NCBI RefSeq assembly: GCF_030323865.1
Contig: NZ_CP066362.1
Location: 2,356,001 to 2,420,000, forward strand
From: Pseudarthrobacter defluvii
GTDB lineage: Bacteria; Actinomycetota; Actinomycetes; Actinomycetales; Micrococcaceae
Length of the DNA: 64,000 nucleotides
Direction of reading: 5' to 3'
Shown: one piece after another, positions 8,588 to 17,543 of the stretch
Position numbering within the stretch: the stretch's first letter is position 1
How the letters are laid out: each line of letters begins with the position of its first letter
Position numbers and translations under genes: made by a program
The notes under the pieces: generated by a model
What the model saw: only the letters and a program-made list of their open reading frames with translations
The model's database searches: none
What the model was told of the DNA's origin: nothing

Positions 8588-9886
8588 ATGAGGGCAGGTC
8601 CATTGAAAACGCGGGTGACAAAAGCACTGTCCTATCTCGGCGCGCTGGTACTGGTCAGCCTGCTGTCCTGGTGGAGGCTCCCGGCACACGCGCAGGGCGT
8701 CCTCTGGGCAGAGGACGGGGCCGTCTTCCTGTCCGATGCCATGGCCCCGGACGATCGCTGGACGCCATTCAAGCCCTACGCGGGATATCTGCACTTCATC
8801 CCCCGCATAGCGGCAGAAATCGTGGTCCGGGGATTCGCCGTACCCGACTACGCATACGCCATGAACTTCCTGGCCTGCGCAGCCCTCGCCTGCATAGCAC
8901 TGATGACCTTCCACTGCTCGAGTTCCCTGACGACGAGTGTATGGATACGTGGAGCATGGGCAGCGATCCCCATATTCGTCAACGTGGGAGCGATCGAAAC
9001 ACTTGGCAACTTCGCGAATTTGCACTGGTACTTGCTCTGGCTCGCCCCATGGCTCCTGATCAAACCGGCACGAACGCGGGCTGAAGCGCTCCTGCTGTTC
9101 GGTGCAGCATTCGCCACGGCATCGACGGAGATCATATCGGTCCTCTTCACGCCGTTGTTCCTCTACCGCTGGCGCAACCGCAGCCTGTGGCCTGCGAAAG
9201 CAGGACTTGCACTGGGATTGTGCGCCCAGTTGTACACCACGGTGACTTATCCGAGGGCTCCGTACACGCAATACCAACTGGATCCAGCATCACTGATCTA
9301 CGGGTGGCCGCTAAACACCGCGGGGCCCCTGGTCTATGGTTACGCACGGGCACTGACCCAGCAGATCGTCAATTTCGGCGCCGCACCGGTAATTTTGGCG
9401 TTCCTGATCATTGCTGTCGCCACCGCGGCCGTCTTCATATACGGGCGGCGGCAGCACCGCCGCCTGGCGATGATGTTCCTCTCCGCGTCCATTTTGGTGT
9501 GGATTGCCTGCGCCGCGGCGAACCCGGCGCCGTTCCTCGATTACGCCCGGTTTACCGACGCCGATTGGATTGAACAGTTCGCGTTCACCCGGTATTCGGT
9601 AGCAGCCACCATGTTTGTCCTGGCCCTAGTGCCGGTGCTTTCGTCTGCGTTGGTGAGGTGGGCACACTGGACACAGCCAGGGATCCTGGTGGGTTTTGGC
9701 CTGCTCCTCACGTCCATGTACTTCCCTCCCTTCACGACCAGGGACTCCGGACCGTCCTGGGCTGAACAGGTGGCCACCGGAGCAGAAAAGTGCAGCTCCG
9801 GCGAAGCGGCTGCTTTCACCGCTGCTGTTGCACCGCACTACTTCACCGGCTCCGTCGAGATACCCTGCCCGGCGCTCGAAAAATGA
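8588..9886 (+). CDS. Polytopic membrane protein, possibly GT-C-type glycosyltransferase
   Basis: 432 residues with roughly ten hydrophobic segments, beginning with YLGALVLVSLLSWW (~16-29). Right after the first segment comes GVLWAEDGAVFLSDAM, an acidic motif in the first outer loop, as in the DD/ED motif of GT-C polyprenyl-phosphate-sugar transferases. That is the only basis for the enzymatic guess. The C-terminal tail carries two cysteines (EKCSSGE, EIPCPALEK) likely outside the cell. It stands alone between tRNA-Arg and the xylose regulator. It could equally be a structural or unknown integral membrane protein. Confidence 0.6.
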   Translation: MRAGPLKTRVTKALSYLGALVLVSLLSWWRLPAHAQGVLWAEDGAVFLSDAMAPDDRWTPFKPYAGYLHFIPRIAAEIVVRGFAVPDYAYAMNFLACAALACIALMTFHCSSSLTTSVWIRGAWAAIPIFVNVGAIETLGNFANLHWYLLWLAPWLLIKPARTRAEALLLFGAAFATASTEIISVLFTPLFLYRWRNRSLWPAKAGLALGLCAQLYTTVTYPRAPYTQYQLDPASLIYGWPLNTAGPLVYGYARALTQQIVNFGAAPVILAFLIIAVATAAVFIYGRRQHRRLAMMFLSASILVWIACAAANPAPFLDYARFTDADWIEQFAFTRYSVAATMFVLALVPVLSSALVRWAHWTQPGILVGFGLLLTSMYFPPFTTRDSGPSWAEQVATGAEKCSSGEAAAFTAAVAPHYFTGSVEIPCPALEK

Positions 9887-9938
9887 CTGCGGGATGACCA
9901 ACGGCCAGTCTGCTTAAAACGCAGCTTTTCCTTTAGCG

Positions 9939-11162
9939 CTACTGCAGCCGGTGCGGCGCCTCCACCAGCGACCGGATGACGCTGCCGGCTGCGCCCAGCA
10001 GCGCGCCCGACTCGCCCACCGCGGAGACTGTGACCTGTTCGGACGCGTACTTGCCCGGGGCGTATTTCTGCACGCTTTCGAGCAACGGGCCGCGCAGCCA
10101 GGGCTCGAGGACCGCGAAGTGCCCACCGAGGACCACCGAGTGGATATTGACCACCCGCGCCGTTGACGCGAGCGCGATGCCCAGGCAGCGGGCCGCCCGT
10201 TCAACGGCGGATACCGCCTGGGGGTCTCCACCCTCCAGCGCCCCCAGCAGCGCGGACATGCTGGCGGACCGTGATGCAGCCTCCGGAGCCAGGCCGGATG
10301 CGGCGAAAATGGCGTCCTGGCCGGCGACGGTTTCAAGGCAACCGGTACCGCCGCAGGAACAGCGGCCGCCGTCCGGCTCCACCACGATGTGTCCCACTTC
10401 GCCGGCATGGCCTTCCGGGCCCGTGAACAGCTCGGACCCGATGACGATCCCGCCACCGACACCCACTTCGCCAGAGACAAACAGGAAGTCGGAGGCACCG
10501 TCCGGCCGGTACCTCAGTTCCGCCAGGGCTGCGGCGTTGGCCTCGTTGAAAAGCGCCACACCCAGGGGAGCTTCGGGCAGCAACGCACCAAGGTCAAGGT
10601 CCACATCGACCCACCCAAGGTTGGGGGCGGTGAGTACCCGGGCCGCGGCAGGGTCAACGAGTCCAGGAACGGCCAGCCCTCCACCGAGGACCTCGACCCC
10701 CCGCTCGCCCGCCGCGCTCCGTACCCGCGCGGCCAGGACTGCCAGCGCCGCCAGCACCGGGGCGTCCGGGCTGTTGCGGTTGTCGCGCTCCTTCACCTCA
10801 CGGATCAGGACATTCCCGGCCAGGTCGACCACGGCCGCCGAGATGTAATCCACATTGATTTCCATCCCCATGACGGCGCGCCCCGGGTTAAGCTCCAGTC
10901 CGACACCCGGCCGGCCGCGCCCCTGAGGGTTCAGGCCTATTTCCCGAATGATTTCGGCGTCCAGGAGGTCCAGCACCAGGCTGGAAACCGACGCTTTGGT
11001 CAACCCGGTGGCGCCGGCTATCTGCGCGCGGCTGGGAAAGGTGCCGCGCGGGAATTCCGCGATTGCGCCCAGGACCAGGGCAAGGTTGCTGCGCCGGACA
11101 TCCCCGACGCTTCCGGGGGCTGCGCCTCCCGGTCCCGCCACTGCAGGCGCCGGCATCACCAT
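9939..11162 (-). CDS. xylR: ROK family transcriptional regulator of xylose genes (XylR-like)
   Basis: 407 residues. The N-terminal winged helix-turn-helix (about 20-75: RRSNLALVLGAIAE, AQIAGATGLTKASVSSLVLDLL) is followed by a ROK sugar-kinase-like domain with the zinc site GHAGEVGH...CSCGGTGCLE and effector pocket FNEANAAALAEL. ROK repressors of this type release DNA when sugar binds. It diverges from xylA across a 148-base gap holding a perfect inverted repeat, so xylose control is likely. The ATG at 11162 has AAGGAG seven bases upstream; a 91-codon extension would run through the xylA promoter and is rejected. Confidence 0.88.
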   Translation of the reverse strand: MVMPAPAVAGPGGAAPGSVGDVRRSNLALVLGAIAEFPRGTFPSRAQIAGATGLTKASVSSLVLDLLDAEIIREIGLNPQGRGRPGVGLELNPGRAVMGMEINVDYISAAVVDLAGNVLIREVKERDNRNSPDAPVLAALAVLAARVRSAAGERGVEVLGGGLAVPGLVDPAAARVLTAPNLGWVDVDLDLGALLPEAPLGVALFNEANAAALAELRYRPDGASDFLFVSGEVGVGGGIVIGSELFTGPEGHAGEVGHIVVEPDGGRCSCGGTGCLETVAGQDAIFAASGLAPEAASRSASMSALLGALEGGDPQAVSAVERAARCLGIALASTARVVNIHSVVLGGHFAVLEPWLRGPLLESVQKYAPGKYASEQVTVSAVGESGALLGAAGSVIRSLVEAPHRLQ

Positions 11163-11221
11163 CACAAAGCTCCTTGGTTTATGGCTCCGATAATTTTTCC
11201 GGCTGTCGCAAGCTGGACCTA

Positions 11222-11266
11222 TTGACCCCACCCTACGTCCGCTCATATAGTTCAGGCAATGAACTA
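11222..11266 (+). promoter_or_regulatory. xylA promoter with overlapping ROK operator
   Basis: TTGACC (11222-11227) and TATAGT (11246-11251) sit 18 bases apart as -35 and -10. A perfect inverted repeat TAGTTCA-GGCAA-TGAACTA (11248-11266) overlaps the -10 and start region, the expected place for a repressor operator. Binding by the adjacent regulator is an inference. Confidence 0.75.
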
Positions 11267-11310
11267 ATGCTTCGCAATCCCGCGAAGCGCCCGATCGCAA
11301 GGACGCAATC

Positions 11311-12498
11311 ATGACCCTCTCCCCCACCCCCGCCGACAAGTTCACCTTTGGCCTTTGGACGGTCGGCTGGACTGGAGCCGACCCGTTTGGCGTCGCCACC
11401 CGCGCCTCCCTTGACCCGGTTGAAGCAGTGCACAAGCTCAGCGAGCTGGGCGCCTATGGCATCACCTTCCATGACAATGACCTGGTTCCGTTTGGCGCCT
11501 CCGCCTCGGAGCGGGAGCTGATTCTGAAGAACTTCCGTGCAGCCCTGGCCGAGACCGGACTGAAGGTTCCGATGGTCACCACCAACCTGTTCAGCCACCC
11601 CGTCTTCAAGGATGGCGGCTTCACCTCCAACGACCGCTCGATCCGCCGCTTCGCCCTGTCCAAGGTCCTGCGCAACATCGACCTCGCCGCCGAACTCGGT
11701 GCCGAAACTTTCGTCATGTGGGGCGGCCGCGAAGGCAGCGAATACGACGGGTCCAAGGACCTGGCCGCCGCGCTGGACCGCATGAAGGAGGGCGTGGACA
11801 CCGCAGCCGGCTACATCAAGGAGAAGGGCTACAACCTCCGCATCGCCCTGGAGCCCAAGCCGAACGAACCCCGCGGCGACATCTTCCTGCCCACCGTGGG
11901 CCACGGCCTGGCCTTCATCGCCCAGCTGGAACACGGCGACATCGTGGGCCTGAACCCCGAAACCGGCCACGAGCAGATGGCAGGGCTGAACTTCACCCAC
12001 GGCATCGCCCAGGCGCTGTGGGCCGGCAAGCTCTTCCACATCGACCTCAACGGCCAGCGCGGCATCAAGTACGACCAGGACCTGGTCTTCGGCCACGGCG
12101 ACCTCACCAGCGCCTTCTTCACCGTCGACCTGCTGGAGAACGGCTTCCCGAACGGCGGCCCCAAGTACGACGGCCCCCGCCACTTCGACTACAAGCCCTC
12201 CCGCACCGACGGCTACGACGGAGTGTGGGAGTCCGCCAAGGCCAACATGGCCATGTACCTCCTGCTCAAGGAGCGTGCCCTGGCCTTCCGTGCAGACCCG
12301 CGGGTTCAGGAAGCCCTCAAGACCTCAGGCGTCTTTGAACTCGGCGAGTCCACCCTCGCCGCCGGTGAAAGCACCGCGGACCTGCTCGCAGACGCCGCAG
12401 CCTTTGAGGACTTCGACGCCGACAAGGCCGCCGAACGCTCCTTCGCGTTTGTCCGGCTCAACCAGCTGGCCATCGAGCACCTGCTGGGCGCCCACTAG
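11311..12498 (+). CDS. xylA: Xylose isomerase
   Basis: 395 residues. It interconverts D-xylose and D-xylulose (also glucose and fructose) using two divalent metals in a TIM barrel. Seen: [10 protein letters not shown] with the catalytic His near residue 54, [26 protein letters not shown] carrying the metal-1 Glu, and [20 protein letters not shown] with the metal-2 acidic residues. The length matches the actinobacterial class I enzyme (~390). AAGGA is positioned seven bases before the ATG. It is the first gene of the operon with xylB and lies under the ROK operator. Confidence 0.97.
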   Translation: MTLSPTPADKFTFGLWTVGWTGADPFGVATRASLDPVEAVHKLSELGAYGITFHDNDLVPFGASASERELILKNFRAALAETGLKVPMVTTNLFSHPVFKDGGFTSNDRSIRRFALSKVLRNIDLAAELGAETFVMWGGREGSEYDGSKDLAAALDRMKEGVDTAAGYIKEKGYNLRIALEPKPNEPRGDIFLPTVGHGLAFIAQLEHGDIVGLNPETGHEQMAGLNFTHGIAQALWAGKLFHIDLNGQRGIKYDQDLVFGHGDLTSAFFTVDLLENGFPNGGPKYDGPRHFDYKPSRTDGYDGVWESAKANMAMYLLLKERALAFRADPRVQEALKTSGVFELGESTLAAGESTADLLADAAAFEDFDADKAAERSFAFVRLNQLAIEHLLGAH

Positions 12499-12510
12499 CC
12501 ACTTAGTACC

Positions 12511-12548
12511 CGCTGCGGGGCCCTGGAGATAATCCAGGCCCCGCAGCG
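12511..12548 (+). terminator. xylA-xylB intercistronic hairpin
   Basis: A near-perfect stem (12511-12526 with 12534-12548, one bulged C) shortly after the xylA stop, ending in TTTCC. With a weak U-run it is more likely a partial terminator or mRNA-stabilising hairpin between xylA and xylB than a full stop. Confidence 0.6.
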
Positions 12549-12552
12549 TTTC

Positions 12553-12581
12553 CATTCCTGCACAAAAACATTCCTGCACAA
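12553..12581 (+). repeat. 13-bp tandem direct repeat before xylB
   Basis: CATTCCTGCACAA occurs at 12553-12565 and again at 12569-12581, three bases apart, immediately upstream of the xylB translation start region. It may be a small slippage duplication. Confidence 0.8.
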
Positions 12582-12594
12582 GAAAAGAACACCC

Positions 12595-14019
12595 ATGCCG
12601 CTCGTAGCCGGAGTCGACAGCTCCACCCAGTCCTGCAAAGTAGTCATCCGCGATGCGGACACCGGGGCGCTCGTCCGCCAGGGCCGGGCCGCCCACCCCG
12701 AGGGCACCGAGGTCCACCCGGACCACTGGTGGACTGCCCTGCAAAAGGCCGTGGCGGACGCCGGCGGGCTCGATGATGTCAGCGCCGTCGCCGTCGGCGG
12801 CCAGCAGCACGGCATGGTCTGCCTGGACAGCGATGGTGCGGTGATCCGTCCGGCGCTGTTGTGGAATGACACCCGGAGCGCAGGCGCAGCCGCTGAACTC
12901 ATCGAGAGTGCCGGCGGCGGCGATCCCGCCGCCGGAGCGCAGTACTGGGCCAGTGCCACCGGCACCGTTCCGGTCGCATCCCTGACGGTGACCAAGCTGC
13001 GCTGGCTGGCAGCCAACGAGCCGGAAAACGCCGCGAAGGTGGCCGCGGTCTGCCTCCCGCACGACTGGCTGACCTGGCGGCTCGGCGGCTTCGGGCCAGG
13101 CAGCGGAGCAGAGGGATTGGCCGCCCTGGCCACAGACCGCTCGGACGCCTCAGGCACCGGGTATTATTCGACCGCCGAAGGCACGTACCTTCCGGACGTC
13201 CTGACCGCATCGCTCGGCCATGTGCCGGCCCTTCCCAGGGTCCTCGGGCCGCTGGAAACGGCAGGAAAGACTCCGGCAGGCGCTCTCCTGGCTCCCGGCG
13301 CCGGCGACAACGCGGCCGCCGCCCTCGGTGCAGGCGCCGCACTGGGCGACGTGGTGATGTCGCTGGGCACATCAGGTACCGTCTTTGCAGTGTCTGACAA
13401 CCCGGCGGCAGATCCTTCCGGGCTGGTGGCAGGGTTCGCGGATGCGGCCGGCCACTACCTGCCGCTGGTATGCACGTTGAATGCCACCCGTATCTTCGAT
13501 GCCACCGCTGCCCTGCTCGGCGTGGACCTGGCGGAGTTCAACCAGCTGGCATTGTCGGCCGGGCCGGGCGCGGGTGGCCTCACGCTGGTTCCCTACTTCG
13601 ACGGCGAGCGGACGCCGAACCTGCCGGATGCCACCGGCTCACTGCATGGCATCACCCGGGCCAACTACACCCCAGCCAACCTGGCGCGCGCCGCCGTCGA
13701 AGGCGTGGTCTGCTCCCTGGCCGACGGCCTGGCGGCCCTGCAGGCGCAAGGCGTGCAGCCAAAGCGGATCCTCCTGGTCGGCGGGGGCGCCCAGTCGGTT
13801 GCTGTGCAGGAAGTCGCCGCCAGCCTGCTGGGAACGGCCGTCACCGTCCCCCAGCCGGGTGAGTATGTCGCCGACGGAGCCGCGCGCCAGGCCGCCGCGG
13901 CACTCACCGGACAATTCCCCAATTGGGCGGCAGACGCCGTCGACCTTCAACACGGAACGGACGACGCCGGCGTGCTGGCAAGGTACCGCAGGTTCGCCTC
14001 GTTGTACGCCCAGGGCTAG
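12595..14019 (+). CDS. xylB: Xylulokinase
   Basis: 474 residues of the FGGY carbohydrate kinase family. It phosphorylates D-xylulose with ATP to xylulose-5-phosphate, which feeds the pentose phosphate pathway. The N-terminal phosphate-binding loop is [13 protein letters not shown], the substrate region includes VGGQQHGMV (residues ~66-74) and LLWNDTRS, and the ATP-binding C-terminal motif is [21 protein letters not shown]. The length matches the family (~480). It lies 96 bases after xylA in the same operon. The ATG at 12595 follows AAAGAACACCC, a weak ribosome-binding site. Confidence 0.95.
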   Translation: MPLVAGVDSSTQSCKVVIRDADTGALVRQGRAAHPEGTEVHPDHWWTALQKAVADAGGLDDVSAVAVGGQQHGMVCLDSDGAVIRPALLWNDTRSAGAAAELIESAGGGDPAAGAQYWASATGTVPVASLTVTKLRWLAANEPENAAKVAAVCLPHDWLTWRLGGFGPGSGAEGLAALATDRSDASGTGYYSTAEGTYLPDVLTASLGHVPALPRVLGPLETAGKTPAGALLAPGAGDNAAAALGAGAALGDVVMSLGTSGTVFAVSDNPAADPSGLVAGFADAAGHYLPLVCTLNATRIFDATAALLGVDLAEFNQLALSAGPGAGGLTLVPYFDGERTPNLPDATGSLHGITRANYTPANLARAAVEGVVCSLADGLAALQAQGVQPKRILLVGGGAQSVAVQEVAASLLGTAVTVPQPGEYVADGAARQAAAALTGQFPNWAADAVDLQHGTDDAGVLARYRRFASLYAQG

Positions 14020-14051
14020 CCAGGGCTGGCAGCGGGAAGCGCACAGAAAAG

Positions 14052-14099
14052 AGGACCCGGACCAGCGGTGGGACAACCACCGCTGGTCCGGGTCCTTTC
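14052..14099 (+). terminator. xyl operon terminator
   Basis: A 20-bp perfect stem (14052-14071 with 14077-14096), loop GACAA, ending in TTTCAT. It lies 32 bases after the xylB stop. Confidence 0.88.
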
Positions 14100-14155
14100 A
14101 TGTGGGGCGCAGGCTCCTGCCGTGACGTAGCAGGAGCCCGCGGTCTTACACCAGG

Positions 14156-14995
14156 TCAGGCATACGGCAGGACAAGCTCCGCGTACCGCTCCTTGACCGT
14201 GGCCAGGACAGCATTGCCGTCCGTGTCCCAGATCTCCTGGTTGAAAATTTCCACCTCAATGTGACCGGTGTACCCGGCCTCGCGCACCCAGGTGCCGATG
14301 GTGGCAAAGTCCACCACGCCGTCGCCCATGTACCCGCGCGAGAGCAGCGGATCGGCGGCGATGGGCATGTTGAAGTCGCACACCTGGTAGGAGGCAATCC
14401 GGTTCTCACGTCCGGCACGTTGAATCTGCGCCTTCAGTTCGGGGTCCCACCACACATGGAAAGTGTCGACGGCGACCCCCACCGTCGCTGCATCGAACGG
14501 CGCCGCGAGGTCCAGGGCCTGCCCCAGGGTGGAGATGAGTGCGCGGTCCGCAGCATACATCGGATGCAGTGGTTCCAGCACCAGGCGGACGCCGTTTTCC
14601 TGCGCGAAGGGCACCAGGTCAGCAAGCCGGTCGGCCACCCGCTGCCGGGCGGCCACGATGTCCTTCTCCCCCGGGGCCAGTCCCCCCACCACCAGGAACA
14701 GCTCCCTGGTGTCAAGGGCCACGGCTTCGAGGATGGCCGCGCGGTTGTCTGCGAGCGCGGCGGCCTGCCCTTCGGCGTCGGCGGCGGTGAGGAATCCGCC
14801 ACGGCAAAGGGAAGACACCCGAAGGCCGGCGTCCTTGATGAGGCGTGCAGCCTTATCAAGCCCGGCTTCCTCGACGCGGTCCCGCCAGGGGCCGATTGCC
14901 GGAATCCCCGCGTTGACACAGCCCTCGACCACCTGGGCGAGCGTCCACTTCTTGGTGGTGGCGCTGTTGATGGAGAGGCGGGAGAAGTCGCTCAT
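14156..14995 (-). CDS. Sugar phosphate isomerase/epimerase family protein (TIM barrel)
   Basis: 279 residues of the AP-endonuclease-2-like TIM-barrel family (IolE/IolI, xylose-isomerase-like). Metal-binding acidic and His residues are visible in LVLEPLHPMYAADR, AVDTFHVWWDP, YQVCDFNMPI and HIEVEIFNQEIWD. Family members isomerise, epimerise or dehydrate keto-sugars, and some are 3-keto-glycoside lyases. It is the last gene of a three-gene minus-strand operon. Its ATG overlaps the DUF993 stop (ATGA). The substrate is not known; the operon points to a keto-sugar made by the upstream dehydrogenase. Confidence 0.82.
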   Translation of the reverse strand: MSDFSRLSINSATTKKWTLAQVVEGCVNAGIPAIGPWRDRVEEAGLDKAARLIKDAGLRVSSLCRGGFLTAADAEGQAAALADNRAAILEAVALDTRELFLVVGGLAPGEKDIVAARQRVADRLADLVPFAQENGVRLVLEPLHPMYAADRALISTLGQALDLAAPFDAATVGVAVDTFHVWWDPELKAQIQRAGRENRIASYQVCDFNMPIAADPLLSRGYMGDGVVDFATIGTWVREAGYTGHIEVEIFNQEIWDTDGNAVLATVKERYAELVLPYA

Positions 14996-16206
14996 ACTCC
15001 CACCCCGTTGATCCGCAGGTAGTCGGACATCCGGAAAGCCGCGAGCGCCGGATCCCTCAGCAGGCCGGCCTTGTCGGCCAGCTCAAAGGTCCTGGACAGG
15101 TGGCACACCGAGCGGCCCGAGTGCAGTCCGCCCACCATCTGGAACCCCTGCTGCTTGCCGTTGAGCCAGGACATGAAGGCGATGCCGGTCTTGTAGTAGA
15201 ACGTGGGGGCGCTGAAGATGTGCTTGCCCAGTTCGCGGGTGGAGTCCAGGATTTCGCGTGCCTTGGCGGCGTTTCCGGCCTCGTAGTTCTGCAGGGCCAC
15301 CGAGGCGGCCGGGTAGATGGCGGCGAAGATGCCAAGCAGTGCGTCGGAGTGGTGGGTACCGTCGCCGTCGATGAGCTCGGGGTAGTTGAAGTCATCGCCG
15401 GTGTAGAGGCGGACACCCTCGGGCAGGGCAGCGCGCAGGGCCACCTCGTGGCTGGCGTCGAGCAGCGAGACCTTGACGCCGTCCACCTTGTCCGCGTTGT
15501 CCCGGATCAGGCCCAGGAAGGTTTCGGTGGCGGTGGCGACGTCGCCGGAACCCCAGTAGCCGGCGAGGGCGGGGTCGAACATGGTGCCCAGCCAGTGCAG
15601 GATGACCGGCTGGTCCACTTCCTGCAGCAGTGTGGAGTAGACGCGAAGGTAATCCTCCGGACCACTGGCCACCTTTGCCAGGGCACGCGACGCCATCAGG
15701 ATGACCTTGGGCCCGGCCTCGGCGATGACGGCGATCTGTTCGCGGTAGGCCTCGAGGACTGCCTTGATCCCGGCCTCACCGGTGGGCAGGGCGTCGATGT
15801 CCAACTGGTCGGTGCCGGCGCCGCAGGATACGAGGTCCCGGACGGACTTGCCCGCGGTGACCGGGCTGTTGGCCGAAACCACCGAGGCAGCCTCCACCCC
15901 TGTGCGCTTGATGAGCTGCTGCGTGGCGGCCCAGTCCAGGCCCATGCCGCGCTGGGCGGTGTCCATGGCATCGGCAACGCCCAGGCCGTAGGACCACAAC
16001 TCATGCCGGTAGGCCATGGTGGCGTCCCAGTCGAGGCGCGCGGGGGCGCCCGGGGTGTTGTCGGCCAGGACCTCGGGAATGACGTGGGCGGCGGCGTAGG
16101 CACGGCGCGCCGTCAAGGGGGCAGTGGGCCGGGCCCAGGCAGTGCCGCCCTGCAGGCGGTACTCCCTGGTGCCGCCATCTTCGGACGGAAGGATGAGTGA
16201 AGTCAT
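14992..16206 (-). CDS. DUF993 family protein (dihydrodipicolinate synthase-like TIM barrel)
   Basis: 404 residues. The start MTSLILPSEDGG at 16206 overlaps the preceding gene's stop by one base (TAATG). A 66-codon upstream in-frame extension would lie inside that gene. It looks like a class I aldolase/DHDPS superfamily member: GPKVILMASRALAKVASGPEDY, QPVILHWLGTMFDPALAGYWG and VDGVKVSLLDASHE, where the Lys in DGVKVS could be the Schiff-base lysine. The family has no firmly established reaction that I know of. It is flanked by a Gfo/Idh dehydrogenase and a TIM-barrel isomerase, so a lyase or aldolase step on an oxidised sugar is a reasonable inference. Confidence 0.8.
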   Translation of the reverse strand: MTSLILPSEDGGTREYRLQGGTAWARPTAPLTARRAYAAAHVIPEVLADNTPGAPARLDWDATMAYRHELWSYGLGVADAMDTAQRGMGLDWAATQQLIKRTGVEAASVVSANSPVTAGKSVRDLVSCGAGTDQLDIDALPTGEAGIKAVLEAYREQIAVIAEAGPKVILMASRALAKVASGPEDYLRVYSTLLQEVDQPVILHWLGTMFDPALAGYWGSGDVATATETFLGLIRDNADKVDGVKVSLLDASHEVALRAALPEGVRLYTGDDFNYPELIDGDGTHHSDALLGIFAAIYPAASVALQNYEAGNAAKAREILDSTRELGKHIFSAPTFYYKTGIAFMSWLNGKQQGFQMVGGLHSGRSVCHLSRTFELADKAGLLRDPALAAFRMSDYLRINGVGV

Positions 16207-17375
16207 TAGAGGCTGATCTCCGGGATGTCGATGGTGCGGCGTTCGTCGCTGGAGCGCAGGCCAAGCTCGGCCAGCTGGACACCGCGGGCGGCGGACAGCA
16301 GGCCGAAGCGGTGTTCGCGGCCGGCGACCACATCGCGCAGGAACTCTTCCCACTGCAGTTTGAAGCCGTTGTCGAGCTCGGCGTTGGCGGGAACTTCCTG
16401 CCACTGGTCACGGAAGGACTCGGTGACGGGGAGGTCGGGGTTCCAAACGGGCTTGGGGGTGTGCGCGCGCTGCTGGGCGACGCACTTGTTAAGGCCGGCA
16501 ACTGCGGAGCCGAGAGTACCGTCCACCTGGAATTCCACCAGTTCGTCGCGGTAGACGCGCACTGCCCAGGAGGAGTTGATCTGGCCGATGACCTCGTCCC
16601 CGCCCGGGGTCTCGAGCTCGAATATGCCGTAGGAAGCGTCATCCGCGGTGGCCTTGTATTCCTTTCCCGCTTCGTCCCAACGGGCGGGGATGTGGGTAGC
16701 CGTCTTGGCATTGACGCTCTTGACCTTGCCGATGATGCCCTCAAGGACATAGTTCCAGTGGCAGAACATGTCCGTGGTCATTCCGCCACCGTCTTCCTTG
16801 CGGTAGTTCCAGGACGGACGCTGGGCCGCCTGGATGTCGCCTTCGAAGACCCAGTAGCCAAATTCGCCACGGATGGAGAGGATGCGGCCAAAGAAGCCCT
16901 CATCCACGAGGCGGCGGAGCTTAACCAGGCCGGGGAGGTAGAGCTTGTCATGGACGACGCCGGCGGTGACGCCGGCTTCCTTGCCGATCCGCGCCAGCTC
17001 GATGGCCTCTTCCAGCGTTTCCGCCGTGGGCTTCTCCGTAAAGATGTGCTTTCCCGCCAGCATTGCCTTCTTCAGGGTGGCGGCGCGCAGGCTGGTCATG
17101 GAGGCATCGAAAACGACGTCGACAGTGGGGTCGTTGATCACGGCGTCCAGGTCAGTGGTCCATTCAGAGACCTTGTGCTTTTCCGCCAGCTCCCGGATCT
17201 TGGCCTCGTTGCGGCCCACCAGGATCGGCTCCACCTGGACCCGCGTACCGTCCTCCAGGGTGAAGCCGCCGGCATCGCGGATGGGCAGGATGGAGCGCAG
17301 CAGGTGCTGGCGATAACCCATCCGGCCGGTAATGCCGTTCATGGCGATGCGGATCGTTTTCGTTTCGAAGCCCAT
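16206..17375 (-). CDS. Gfo/Idh/MocA family sugar oxidoreductase
   Basis: 389 residues. An N-terminal Rossmann fold (MNGITGRMGYRQHLL, a GxxGRxG type nucleotide loop) is followed by the family signature IFTEKPTAETLEEAIELA with the conserved EKP lysine, and then the Gfo/Idh C-terminal beta-sheet domain. Members oxidise sugars, inositols or glycosides with NAD(P). GGAGG stands four bases before the ATG at 17375. It is the first gene of the three-gene operon and diverges from a LacI regulator across two operator-like palindromes. The substrate is not predictable. Confidence 0.85.
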   Translation of the reverse strand: MGFETKTIRIAMNGITGRMGYRQHLLRSILPIRDAGGFTLEDGTRVQVEPILVGRNEAKIRELAEKHKVSEWTTDLDAVINDPTVDVVFDASMTSLRAATLKKAMLAGKHIFTEKPTAETLEEAIELARIGKEAGVTAGVVHDKLYLPGLVKLRRLVDEGFFGRILSIRGEFGYWVFEGDIQAAQRPSWNYRKEDGGGMTTDMFCHWNYVLEGIIGKVKSVNAKTATHIPARWDEAGKEYKATADDASYGIFELETPGGDEVIGQINSSWAVRVYRDELVEFQVDGTLGSAVAGLNKCVAQQRAHTPKPVWNPDLPVTESFRDQWQEVPANAELDNGFKLQWEEFLRDVVAGREHRFGLLSAARGVQLAELGLRSSDERRTIDIPEISL

Positions 17376-17415
17376 GTGTCCTCCACGGTGAGTGAGCAAT
17401 GTACTGAAGCTAAGT

Positions 17416-17431
17416 GGGAAAGCGCGTTCCC
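17416..17431. promoter_or_regulatory. LacI-type operator 1
   Basis: GGGAAAGCGCGTTCCC, a 16-bp near-palindrome (7 of 8 half-site positions match) around a central GCGC typical of LacI/GalR operators. It lies in the divergent promoter between the dehydrogenase operon and its LacI regulator. Confidence 0.6.
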
Positions 17432-17464
17432 GCTGCTTCAATGATGCACGGCGCGTTTCCCGTT

Positions 17465-17478
17465 GGCAAGCGCTTTCC
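17465..17478. promoter_or_regulatory. LacI-type operator 2
   Basis: GGCAAGCGCTTTCC, 14 bp (6 of 7 half-site positions match) with the central AGCGCT core. Its centre is about 48 bases from the first site, so looping or co-operative repression is possible. Confidence 0.62.
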
Positions 17479-17543
17479 GGAAGTAGTTTGAACTGCCATA
17501 ATGTGCTTAGCCTTTGAGCCCCGACCGACGACCAGGAGATGCA

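Noticed and set aside
8341..10000. Genomic island integrated at tRNA-Arg
   Set aside because: No integrase, no repeat of the tRNA 3' end found downstream to about 10 kb, and only one candidate cargo gene.
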